From assembly GCF_012927415.1 (NCBI RefSeq), contig NZ_JABBPF010000184.1, positions 1 to 35,568 on the forward strand: a stretch of DNA of 35,568 nt, given 5' to 3'. A program made the position numbers and the translations under genes. Positions within the stretch are counted from its first letter, which is position 1. Each line of letters opens with the position of its first letter. This DNA is from Polaromonas sp. Lineage in GTDB: Bacteria > Pseudomonadota > Gammaproteobacteria > Burkholderiales > Burkholderiaceae_C. The notes under the pieces are model-generated. The model made no database searches. It saw only the letters and a program-made list of their open reading frames with translations, and had not been told where the DNA came from. This document shows positions 24,923 to 32,658 of this stretch, piece after piece.

Positions 24923-25821
24923 AGATAGTGCTGGGGACTGTTCAATTTGGCATCGAATACGGCATTGCCAATCAAACAGGTCGAGTGCAACTTGAAGATG
25001 TCCACAATATTTTTCAACTTGCTACTAGTAATGGCGTCGATACACTGGATACCGCGATTGCCTATGGCGACAGCGAAAGTACTCTAGGTCAAGTGGGCGT
25101 TAATGGTTGGTCAGTAGTAACCAAACTATCTGCGATCCCCGAAGGTTGTGTTGATGTGGCAGGCTGGGTCGAAGCACAGATAGATGACTCGCTCAAACGT
25201 CTTGGCATTAGTCAATTGCATGGTGTGTTGCTCCATCGGCCCAAGCAATTGCTGGGCGAGCATGGAAAATCGTTGTATGAAGCGCTTCAGCACCTTAAGG
25301 TGCAGGGCATCACCCGAAAAGTTGGAGTGTCAGTCTATGCGCCCGAAGAGTTAGACATGCTTCCGGGCACAATGCAGTTTGACCTTGTACAAGCGCCCTT
25401 GAATATTCTGGATCGTCGATTAGTGGAATCTGGCTGGGCCAAAAAACTAAAAGAGCAAGGCACAGAACTGCATGTCCGCTCTGCATTCCTTCAGGGCCTG
25501 CTGTTAATGCCGGCGGGTAAACGCCCTGAGAAATTTGAGCGCTGGAACAGCGTTTGGTCAGAGTGGTCACGTTGGCTTGGTGAAACCGGGCTGACACCTC
25601 TTCAAGCATGTCTCGGCTATGTCATGGCAATTAAAGAAGTTGACAAGGTTGTCGTTGGCGTTGATAGCATCACTCAACTCAAAGAAATTTTTGCTGCCTC
25701 CCACTCAACGTTGCCAAGCCTGCCAAGCCTGCCAAGCCTGCCAAGCCTGCCAAGCCTGCCAAGCTGGCCGCGACCTATCCATACAGACCTGATCAATCCG
25801 GGTCGATGGAGTGATTTATGA
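24919..25821 (+). CDS. Aldo/keto reductase of the Pse operon
   Basis: The protein is 300 aa with the aldo/keto reductase barrel: LGTVQFGIEYGIAN (start), DTLDTAIAYGDSE (catalytic Asp and Tyr, about residues 39-52), VVTKLSA (catalytic Lys) and HGVLLHRP (His). KVGVSVYAPEEL and FDLVQAPLNILDRR follow as in the family, and VVVGVDSITQLKEI marks the cofactor-site strand. Such AKRs occur in some nonulosonic acid operons but are not part of the six-step Pse pathway, so the substrate is unknown. Near the C-terminus six in-frame LPS repeats (25711-25764) interrupt the last loop before INPGRW. ATGA overlaps at both ends lock it into the operon. Confidence 0.85.
   Translation: MKIVLGTVQFGIEYGIANQTGRVQLEDVHNIFQLATSNGVDTLDTAIAYGDSESTLGQVGVNGWSVVTKLSAIPEGCVDVAGWVEAQIDDSLKRLGISQLHGVLLHRPKQLLGEHGKSLYEALQHLKVQGITRKVGVSVYAPEELDMLPGTMQFDLVQAPLNILDRRLVESGWAKKLKEQGTELHVRSAFLQGLLLMPAGKRPEKFERWNSVWSEWSRWLGETGLTPLQACLGYVMAIKEVDKVVVGVDSITQLKEIFAASHSTLPSLPSLPSLPSLPSLPSWPRPIHTDLINPGRWSDL
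25711..25764 (+). repeat. 9-bp tandem repeat (six units) encoding Leu-Pro-Ser
   Basis: The unit CTGCCAAGC is repeated five times, preceded by one TTGCCAAGC variant. It encodes (LPS)6 near the C-terminus of the aldo/keto reductase. The near-perfect copies suggest recent slippage expansion and a possible length polymorphism that would keep the frame. Confidence 0.95.
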
Positions 25822-27845
25822 AAGTCGTTGCCATTGTTCAGGCCCGCATGGGCTCAACCCGTTTGCCCAACAAAGTAATGAAGCCGATTGGCGGCATACC
25901 CATGATTGAGGTGTTGCTTACCCGCTTGGCTTGTGCCAAAGAGGCCAATGAAATTATGGTGGCCACCTCAGCGGATCCGCGTAACCAGCCCTTGGCTGAT
26001 CATGTAAATGCCTTGGGCTACAAGTGCTATCGAGGCAGTGAAGATGATGTGCTTGATCGCTACGTTCAGGCCGCCAAGTCAGGAAATGCAGACGTAGTTG
26101 TGCGGATCACAGGAGACTGCCCACTGGTTGATCCTGCGTTGGTAGACGAGGTTATTCGTCAGTTCAAAGCATCCAAGGTTGACTATTTCAGTAATACCGC
26201 TCCACCGACTTTTCCGGATGGTTTGGATATTGAAGTTTTCACATTCGCCGCGCTGGAAAAAGCTGGGCAAGAAACCAGCCAACCCTTTGATCACGAACAC
26301 GTAACACCCTATCTGCGTGAGTCCAGTCAATTCTTGCAAGCCGGCATGCAACACAGTGAAGATCTGTCTGACCTTCGCTGGACCGTAGATGAGCCAGCAG
26401 ACTATGACGTTGTGTCAAAAATATTTGCGCACTTCGCACCCGACATCCACTTCAGCTGGCAGCAAGTTCTGCAATTGCAGCGCAGCCGACCCGAAATTTT
26501 TTATTCCAACCAAAACCTGTTTCGTAACGAAGGAGCCATTATGGGTACCGGTCAAAAACTCTGGAAACGCGCCAAGCACGTCATTCCCGGGGGCAATATG
26601 CTGCTTTCCAAGCGTGCAGAAATGTTTCTGCCGGAGCAGTGGCCCGCCTACTTCAGCAAAGCCAAGGGCTGCAAGGTATGGGACTTGGATGGCAATGAAT
26701 ACATTGACATGTCTATCATGGGTATCGGCACCAACATTTTGGGCTATGGCCATCCTGAGGTGGATGCGGTCGTGCAGCAAACCTTGGCTGCCGGCAACAT
26801 GTCAACCTTCAACTGTCCCGAAGAGGTTTACCTGGCCGAGAAGCTGGTGGAGCTTCATCCATGGGCCAATATGGCCCGCCTCGCGCGCTCAGGTGGGGAG
26901 GCCAATGCAATCGCGATACGCATTGCACGAGCAGCATCGGGCAAAGACAAAGTGGCCGTGTGCGGTTATCACGGCTGGCACGACTGGTATTTGGCGGCCA
27001 ACTTGGGTGATGACGACCACTTGGCTGGTCATTTGCTGCCGGGGCTGGAGCCCAAAGGCGTGCCGCAAAGTCTGCGCGGCACGGTCTTCCCCTTCAACTA
27101 CAACAACTACGCTGAGCTTGAGACACTGGTGAACACCCAAGACATCGGCGTCATCAAGATGGAGGTGGTTCGTAACAAAGGGCCGGAAGATAACTTTTTG
27201 CACAAAGTGCGCAAGCTGGCTACAGACCGTGGCATTGTTTTGATTTTTGACGAATGCACCTCCGGCTTCCGTCAGACCTTTGGCGGTTTGCACAAGTTGT
27301 ATGGCGTGGAGCCCGATATGGCCATGTTTGGCAAGGCTCTTGGCAATGGCTACGCCATCACCGCCACAATTGGTCGCCGTGAAATTATGGAGGCAGCCCA
27401 ATCCACCTTCATCAGCAGTACTTTCTGGACAGAACGCATCGGTCCAAGCGCAGCGCTGAAAACGCTGGAAGTCATGGAGCGCCTGCAGTCTTGGGACACC
27501 ATCACCCAGACCGGTTTGCAAATCCGCCAGAGTTGGCAGCAACTGGCGGACAAGCACGCGCTCAATATTGACCACTGGGGTTTGCCCGCGCTTACAGGTT
27601 TTACGTTCCAAAGCCCTAACGCATTAGCCTACAAGACGCTCATCACCCAAGAAATGTTAGCCAAAGGCTATCTGGCCGGCAACAGCGTTTACGTTTGTAC
27701 CGAACATACGCCAGAGGTCGTAAAGGGCTTCTTCGAAGCACTCGATCCAGTGTTTGGTCTCATCAAAGAATGTGAGGAAGGTCGCGATGTGATGAGTCTG
27801 TTGAAGGGGCCGGTATGCCATGGTGGTTTCAAACGCCTCAACTAA
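25818..27845 (+). CDS. Fusion: SpsF-type cytidylyltransferase + class III (GSA-aminomutase-like) aminotransferase
   Basis: Residues 1 to about 235 are an SpsF/CMP-nonulosonate-synthetase-like nucleotidyltransferase: IVQARMGSTRLPNKVM (about 6-21), RGSEDDVLDRYVQAA, RITGDCPLVDP and RWTVDEPADY. Residues about 242-675 are a class III PLP aminotransferase of the glutamate-1-semialdehyde aminomutase type: LWKRAKHVIPGGNMLLSKRA, YGHPEVDAVVQ, YHGWHDWY, IFDECTSGFR (PLP Asp) and FGKALGNGYA (Schiff-base Lys about 506). The halves match the full lengths of the separate families (about 240 and 434 aa). An AAGGAG-N5-ATG at the junction (26530-26543) suggests the second half can also be made alone. The first half should supply the CMP-activation step (PseF role), as no other pseF is present. 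The aminotransferase substrate is unknown. ATGA overlap with the AKR gene. Confidence 0.88.
   Translation: MKVVAIVQARMGSTRLPNKVMKPIGGIPMIEVLLTRLACAKEANEIMVATSADPRNQPLADHVNALGYKCYRGSEDDVLDRYVQAAKSGNADVVVRITGDCPLVDPALVDEVIRQFKASKVDYFSNTAPPTFPDGLDIEVFTFAALEKAGQETSQPFDHEHVTPYLRESSQFLQAGMQHSEDLSDLRWTVDEPADYDVVSKIFAHFAPDIHFSWQQVLQLQRSRPEIFYSNQNLFRNEGAIMGTGQKLWKRAKHVIPGGNMLLSKRAEMFLPEQWPAYFSKAKGCKVWDLDGNEYIDMSIMGIGTNILGYGHPEVDAVVQQTLAAGNMSTFNCPEEVYLAEKLVELHPWANMARLARSGGEANAIAIRIARAASGKDKVAVCGYHGWHDWYLAANLGDDDHLAGHLLPGLEPKGVPQSLRGTVFPFNYNNYAELETLVNTQDIGVIKMEVVRNKGPEDNFLHKVRKLATDRGIVLIFDECTSGFRQTFGGLHKLYGVEPDMAMFGKALGNGYAITATIGRREIMEAAQSTFISSTFWTERIGPSAALKTLEVMERLQSWDTITQTGLQIRQSWQQLADKHALNIDHWGLPALTGFTFQSPNALAYKTLITQEMLAKGYLAGNSVYVCTEHTPEVVKGFFEALDPVFGLIKECEEGRDVMSLLKGPVCHGGFKRLN
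26530..26543 (+). promoter_or_regulatory. Internal ribosome binding site and ATG at the fusion junction
   Basis: AAGGAG (26530-26535), 5 bases, then ATG (26541), in frame with the fused gene. This is one of the best Shine-Dalgarno/start pairs in the window and sits exactly where the aminotransferase domain begins. It would yield a free 434-aa aminotransferase. It is likely the relic of two once-separate genes. Confidence 0.6.
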
Positions 27846-27852
27846 ATCGCCG

Positions 27853-28983
27853 ATGAAAATTGCCTTCCGCGCCGATGCCTCCCTGCAAATGGGCAGTGGC
27901 CACGTCATGCGCTGCCTGACCCTTGCCGACGCACTCAAAGCTCAAGGCGCGGATTGCCACTTCATCAGCCGCGAGCACCCCGGTCACCTGCTGGAAGTTA
28001 TTCGCCAGCGCGGTTATAAGGTGAATAGCCTTGTAGCGCCCGTGCAGCCTGCGCAAGAAGCTATTAAAAAAATAGTTAAAGAAGCACCAAGCCAGCAGCG
28101 AGAACCCGTCCACGCAGCCTGGCTAGGCAGCACCTGGCAGAACGATGCGCAAGAAACCGCCGCCATTCTTGCCAGCCTGCAACCCGACTGGCTGGTGGTA
28201 GACCATTACGCCCTTGACCAGCGCTGGGAAGAGGCGCTTGCGCCGCATTACCGCCAACTGCTGGTCATCGACGACCTGGCGGATCGGCCCCATCGCTGCG
28301 ACCTGATTCTCGATCAAAACCTGGGGAGCCAGCCCGAGCACTACTCCTCGCTGGTGCCTGCACACTGCCAAGTGCTCACTGGTCCGCACTACGCCTTGTT
28401 GCGCCCTGAGTTTGCGGCATTGCGCCCCTACAGCCTGCAGCGTCGCCAGGCGCAGCCTGCCTTGCGCCAGTTGCTCATCACCATGGGCGGCGTCGATCAA
28501 CCCAACGCCACCGGAAAAGTGTTGCAAGCCCTCAAAACTTGCGCTTTGCCAGCCGACTGCCGCATCACCGTGGTCATGGGCCTGACGGCGCCATGGTTGC
28601 AGAACGTCCGGGAACTGGCGGCACAGATGCCTTGGCCAACCGAAGTGGTCGTCAATGTCAGTGACATGGCCCAGCGAATGGCCGACAGTGATCTGGCGAT
28701 TGGTGCGGCGGGCAGTACGTCGTGGGAGCGGTGTTGCTTAGGCTTGCCTACCCTAATGGTGGTGCTGGCAGAAAATCAACAACCTAGCGCCCAAGCCCTG
28801 GAAGCTGCACACGCAGCCCGTTTGATTGGGGGCGTGAGCGATATCGCGACGCAACTGCCATTGGCAGCCGCTGAACTGATCGATTCAGATTGCCAGAGCC
28901 AGATGAGTCTTGCCGCCAGTGCGATCACCAACGGGCAGGGCGTTGAAAAAATCCTGAACGCCATGGGAGTGCTCAATGCCTGA
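27853..28983 (+). CDS. pseG: UDP-2,4-diacetamido-2,4,6-trideoxy-beta-L-altropyranose hydrolase, PseG
   Basis: The ATG at 27853 gives the family start MKIAFRADASLQMGSGHVMRC (a further in-frame ATG at 27820 would add 11 residues overlapping the previous gene). The 376-aa GT-B-like protein has MGSGHVMRCLTLADAL (about 13-28; His of GSGHVMR is the catalytic base in PseG), CHFISREHPGHLL, WLVVDHYALD, LLVIDDLADRPH, MGGVDQPNATGKVL and GAAGSTSWERCCLGLP (about 286-301). It cleaves UDP to give free 6-deoxy-AltdiNAc. A short extra loop, EAIKKIVKEAPSQQ (about residues 69-82), is encoded by a GCTAT-type AT-rich palindrome (28059-28077). The gene is otherwise intact and overlaps pseH by 8 bases. Confidence 0.93.
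   Translation: MKIAFRADASLQMGSGHVMRCLTLADALKAQGADCHFISREHPGHLLEVIRQRGYKVNSLVAPVQPAQEAIKKIVKEAPSQQREPVHAAWLGSTWQNDAQETAAILASLQPDWLVVDHYALDQRWEEALAPHYRQLLVIDDLADRPHRCDLILDQNLGSQPEHYSSLVPAHCQVLTGPHYALLRPEFAALRPYSLQRRQAQPALRQLLITMGGVDQPNATGKVLQALKTCALPADCRITVVMGLTAPWLQNVRELAAQMPWPTEVVVNVSDMAQRMADSDLAIGAAGSTSWERCCLGLPTLMVVLAENQQPSAQALEAAHAARLIGGVSDIATQLPLAAAELIDSDCQSQMSLAASAITNGQGVEKILNAMGVLNA
28059..28077. repeat. GCTAT-type palindrome inside pseG
   Basis: AGCTATTAAAAAAATAGTT is an AT-rich near-palindrome like the cores of the intergenic repeats at 1450 and 20771. It encodes an in-frame extra Lys-rich loop in PseG. The local base composition stands out from the GC-rich gene. Confidence 0.5.
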
Positions 28984-29497
28984 ATCAACCCCAGTCTCAT
29001 CTCAAATTCGGCCCATGGTTCATGCAGATCTGGAACGGGTGCTGGCTTGGCGCAACCATCCAGACGTTCGACGCAATATGTACACCCAGCATGAAATCAC
29101 GCTAGATGAACATCAGCGCTGGTTTGAACGCACCTTGCCAGACCCGAAAAAACACTTGCTGATTTTTGAAGAGAACCATCAGCCCCTGGGGTTTGTGAAC
29201 TTCAATGAGGTAGGAAACGGGGGCCTTGCCGACTGGGGTTTTTATGCGGCACCCGATGCACCCAAAGGCAGCGGACGGCAACTTGGCCGCGCAGCGCTCA
29301 ACCATGCCTTCAGCCAACTCAAACTCCACAAAGTCTGTGGCCAGGCGCTGGCGTACAACCATCGTTCCATCCAGTTTCACCAATCCTTGGGTTTTCAGCA
29401 GGAAGGCAACTTGCGCGATCAGCATTTTGACGGTGAGTGCTATCACCACGTCATCTGCTTTGGCCTGCTATGCCATGAATGGCAACCCAACCCCTAA
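28976..29497 (+). CDS. pseH: UDP-4-amino-sugar N-acetyltransferase, PseH
   Basis: The 173-aa GNAT acetyltransferase has the PseH pattern: LERVLAWRNHPDVRRNMYTQ (about residues 18-37), HQRWFERTL, GFVNFNEVGNGGLADWGFYA, the acetyl-CoA loop PKGSGRQLGRAALNHAF (about 95-111), YNHRSIQFHQSLGFQQEG and the DQHFDGECYHHVICFGLL ending. It acetylates the 4-amino group made by PseC, giving UDP-6-deoxy-AltdiNAc, the PseG substrate. The start lies within pseG (8-base overlap). Length and motifs are normal. Confidence 0.93.
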   Translation: MPESTPVSSQIRPMVHADLERVLAWRNHPDVRRNMYTQHEITLDEHQRWFERTLPDPKKHLLIFEENHQPLGFVNFNEVGNGGLADWGFYAAPDAPKGSGRQLGRAALNHAFSQLKLHKVCGQALAYNHRSIQFHQSLGFQQEGNLRDQHFDGECYHHVICFGLLCHEWQPNP

Positions 29498-29515
29498 GAC
29501 ATAAGAGAGAACACC

Positions 29516-30513
29516 ATGTCGAATCATCCCAATATCACCATCGCAGGTCGTCGGATTGCCGTTGACGAACCGCCCTACGTCATCGCCGAAATGTCCGCCA
29601 ACCACAACGGCAACATTGAAACCGCTTTCAAAATCATCGAGGCCGCCAAACAGGCTGGTGCAGATGCCGTAAAACTGCAAACCTACCGCCCCGACACCAT
29701 CACACTAAATTGCGATACGGATGACTTTCGCATTCACGGCGGCCTATGGGATGGAAAAACGCTTTATGAGCTATATGAAGAAGCCCACATGCCGTGGGAG
29801 TGGCACGCCCCCCTGTTTGCGCATGCCCGCACACACGCAATGCACCGGCCTACAAGATCGCATCTTTTGAAGCGGTTGATCACGCACTGATCAAATACGT
29901 CGCTAGCACCGGCAAACCCATGATCATCTCCACCGGCATGGCCGATGCCGAAGAGATTCAGGAAGCCATTGATGCCGCACGCGAAGGCGGCTGCAAGGAA
30001 CTGGCTATCCTGCACTGCGTCAGCGGCTACCCCGCGCCGGCAGAAGACTACAACTTGCACACCATCCCCGACATGATCGAGCGCTTTGGTCTGGTCACAG
30101 GCTTGTCTGACCACACGCTGGACAACACCACCGCAATAACCAGTGTGGCTATGGGCGCGGCCATCATCGAAAAGCATTTCACGCTGGACCGCAGCGGTGG
30201 CGGGCCGGACGACAGTTTCTCGCTGGAACCTGCGGAATTGACCGCCCTGTGCAAAGACAGCAAAACGGCGTGGGCAGCGCTGGGCAAGGTTGATTACGGG
30301 CGTAAATCGAGCGAGCAGGGAAATGTGAAATTTCGACGGTCGCTGTATTTCGTCAAGAATCTGCAAGCGGGCGAAATCATTTCACATGATGCGGTACGCA
30401 GCGTGCGGCCTGGGTTTGGTGCGGCGCCGATGTATCTTGATGTGGTGATTGGCAAGCGGGTTAAAACCGGCACTGCTGCGAATACGCCAGTTTTACTTGA
30501 GAACCTTCAGTGA
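29516..30513 (+). pseudogene. pseI: Pseudaminic acid synthase, PseI, disrupted by an internal deletion/frameshift
   Basis: The first frame (from 29516, AGAGAG ribosome site) is a normal PseI start: VIAEMSANHNGNIETAFKII, AGADAVKLQTYRPDTITLN, GGLWDGKTLYELYEEAHMPW and EWHAPLFAHAR. It then goes off frame near 29830 and stops at 29890. The rest is intact in another frame from about 29840: NAPAYKIASFEAVDHALIKY, TGKPMIISTGMA, VTGLSDHTLDNTTA, AIIEKHFTLDRS and the antifreeze-like C-terminal SAF domain (RRSLYFVKNLQAGEIISHDA...) to 30513. Against the family, about 24 residues are expected between FAHAR and PAYKIAS, but only 14 bases are present. So about 58 bp are missing, including the SSPFD strand of the barrel, which contacts substrate. 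The enzyme would condense 6-deoxy-AltdiNAc with PEP to Pse5Ac7Ac; this copy should be dead. Confidence 0.85.
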
Positions 30514-30571
30514 GGAATGACATCAGAGCCTACAACGCAGCGGCCTCAACCCAAGCATTCGCTAGATAGAG

Positions 30572-31669
30572 ATGCTGCCCATTAAAGATACCATTTACGC
30601 CGCGCTAAAAGCCGCTGATCTTGACGCTGTGATGCAGTGTGAATATCCCGAAGTGTGGGACCGAGTCTGGCACTCCCTGCCCTACCAAAGCGTGGCTTAT
30701 TCCATCTCAATGATCGAATACCAGCGCGCCTACTTTCGGGGCGCCGGTTGGACGCTATATGACGCTAGCTTGGTGCTGCGTATCGACGGGCGCCCTTGCG
30801 CCCTTTGGCCGTTGTCGCTAGGCGGCCCTAACGGCAGCCCGCGAATCACTAGCGCCGGCGCCGTTGTGATGGCGCCCGTCTTCGCGCCAGGCCTATCGCC
30901 ACGCGTAGTCAAGAAGATCTGCGCCCGCGCCATCGCCTTCATGCGCTTGTTGTGCGTCGAGCAAGGCTTGGCCGAACCGGTGCTAGAGCAAGGCCCCGCG
31001 CCTGGACTGGTCACTGAGGGGGCCAGCGAGTGGCACCAGCAATTGCTGGCCGCAGGTGCCACAGTCATGCTGCGGCACGATCTGTACGCCGACTTACGGC
31101 CCGCGTTACCGGACATACGAGCCAGCGTCCGTAAGAGCTTCCGACCGCTAATCAATGTGGGCTTGCGCAACTGGTCCATCTTTGTTCTCGATCAAAGCAA
31201 CGTAAGTGACACAGTGTGGGCGGAATTCAAGCAACTGCACCGTAACGTTTCCGGTCGCATCACCCGCAATGACGAGACCTGGGCCCGACAGAACACGATG
31301 CTAAGTAAGGGCGAAGCATTCTTGGTCGGCCTGCGCGACCAAGCCGACCGGCGCCTGGTCGGGGCCGGCTTTTTCCAGTGCACCCGCGACGAAGGCCTGT
31401 ATGCCGTAGGCGCCTATGACCGCTCGCTATTCGACAAGCCGCTGGGTCATGTGGTGCAGCAGCGCGCCATCGAGACGATGAAGGCGCGCGGCCTGCGCTG
31501 GTATTGCCTCGGCGAACGGCACTACCCGCAGTACCAGCCGAAGCCAACCGACAAGGAAGTGACCATCGCAGCATTCAAGCAAGGCTTTGCCAGCAATCAG
31601 TTTTGTCGTTTTGAGTTTCGTCTGCCATTTGCGAACCGCGACGCGATCAGTATTGCGGGACAAGTATGA
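30572..31669 (+). CDS. FemAB/GNAT-like putative acyl- or aminoacyl-transferase
   Basis: The 365-aa protein has the double-GNAT pattern of FemAB-like proteins. An N-terminal segment (YQSVAYSISMIEYQRAYFRG, LVLRIDGRPCALWPLSLG) is followed by an inserted middle part with DIRASVRKSFRPLINVGLRN, similar to the WxxRK-type stretch of peptidoglycan-crossbridge enzymes. The second GNAT half is FLVGLRDQADRRLVGAGFFQCT, GLYAVGAYDRSLFDKPLGHV, GLRWYCLGERHYPQY and TDKEVTIAAFKQGFAS. Such genes often sit in nonulosonic-acid or flagellin-glycan clusters and are thought to add acyl groups, but the substrate here is unknown. It begins 58 bp after pseI and overlaps the next gene by 4 bases (ATGA). Domain call moderate. 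Confidence 0.68.
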   Translation: MLPIKDTIYAALKAADLDAVMQCEYPEVWDRVWHSLPYQSVAYSISMIEYQRAYFRGAGWTLYDASLVLRIDGRPCALWPLSLGGPNGSPRITSAGAVVMAPVFAPGLSPRVVKKICARAIAFMRLLCVEQGLAEPVLEQGPAPGLVTEGASEWHQQLLAAGATVMLRHDLYADLRPALPDIRASVRKSFRPLINVGLRNWSIFVLDQSNVSDTVWAEFKQLHRNVSGRITRNDETWARQNTMLSKGEAFLVGLRDQADRRLVGAGFFQCTRDEGLYAVGAYDRSLFDKPLGHVVQQRAIETMKARGLRWYCLGERHYPQYQPKPTDKEVTIAAFKQGFASNQFCRFEFRLPFANRDAISIAGQV

Positions 31670-32658
31670 TGCCCACTCGATTCTTTCTGTGGCCTCAGTC
31701 AATGAATCTTTCGGCGAGAGATTTAGTTGGACCCCCGTGCACGTCTAAAGAAATTGAAGCAAAGCTGCGCACTCTCTTTCCTAGCAGCGAGCCCGTTTTG
31801 TTCTCAAGCGCGCGAGCCGGGCTCACTGCCGTTCTCGAAGTTCTGGGGCTGTCCAGACCGGATCTGATCTGGACGCCACCGTTTTCCAGTCATTGCGTAC
31901 TTGAGGCTATCGCACATGTTTGCACCCCTATTCCAGTCGTTGCCGAGGTGGGCGACATCGCCGCAGCGCTTGTTTATCACCAATGGGGGCACATAAATCA
32001 ATCTAGTTTTTCTTCGAATGTCAGGATCATCGAGGACTCAGTTGACAGCCTGCTGATCCCAGGGTCATCACCCTTTGCCATTGGTGGCGATTTTGCGCTT
32101 TGGTCACTACCCAAGGTGTTGGGCACACAATCCGGGGGCGTCGTATTTTGCCGGCATGCCGAACGCGCGAGCGCTTTGCGCGCCTTACGCGCCAGCAGGT
32201 CGTCCTCCGCGCTACAAGCGTTCCTGCGATGGCGTTCAAAATCGAGTGCACTCGCAGCAACTTACTGGAACGGTGCTGAAGCGCTGCAGGGGGAATTGGT
32301 CATGCCGCTACGCCGTCAGGCCCTTCGTCGTCTTAAAGCTATCTACCAAGTCACAGAGGAGCGGTTATCTCTCCTCAGGCATATCTCACTCGACCTCAGC
32401 CGGTCATACGAACGAACTGGCCGACTGCCATCTAATTTGCCAATGAGGTTGCCGTCCGAGTGGCAGCATGTTTGGGGTCCATCGGGGCTTGTGAGTGCCG
32501 GGCTGAGATCGTTCAACGTTGCGCGCACCAGTCCTGACACGAACTGGGTTCGGGTCGCGCCGCTGCCGGTTCACATGGACGTCTCGCGTGTGCATCTTCA
32601 AAAAATATTCCAACACCTAAACCTAAAGGTCAGTTCCAATGAGTTCGACATCGTTTGA
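31666..32658 (+). CDS. DegT/DnrJ-like PLP-dependent protein
   Basis: The 330-aa protein resembles a shortened DegT/DnrJ/EryC1 aminotransferase. FSSARAGLTAVLEVLGLSRP corresponds to the GTAAL PLP-phosphate region and TPPFSSHCVLEAI follows. IIEDSVDSLLIPG (about residues 123-135) carries the Asp that would hold the PLP ring, and LWSLPKVLGTQSGGVVF (Lys about 150) has the Schiff-base lysine. The N-terminus is short and the C-terminal part diverges strongly, so aminotransferase activity is uncertain. The start may be the ATG at 31666 (ATGA overlap) or the next ATG at 31669. The 3' end overlaps the following methyltransferase by 20 bases. It is probably part of a sugar-decoration set with the neighbouring FemAB-like and methyltransferase genes. 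Confidence 0.68.
   Translation: MMPTRFFLWPQSMNLSARDLVGPPCTSKEIEAKLRTLFPSSEPVLFSSARAGLTAVLEVLGLSRPDLIWTPPFSSHCVLEAIAHVCTPIPVVAEVGDIAAALVYHQWGHINQSSFSSNVRIIEDSVDSLLIPGSSPFAIGGDFALWSLPKVLGTQSGGVVFCRHAERASALRALRASRSSSALQAFLRWRSKSSALAATYWNGAEALQGELVMPLRRQALRRLKAIYQVTEERLSLLRHISLDLSRSYERTGRLPSNLPMRLPSEWQHVWGPSGLVSAGLRSFNVARTSPDTNWVRVAPLPVHMDVSRVHLQKIFQHLNLKVSSNEFDIV

Noticed and set aside
25711-25764. Possible CRISPR-like array
   Set aside because: The units are 9 bp, directly adjacent with no spacers, and in frame in an enzyme gene. It is a simple tandem repeat.
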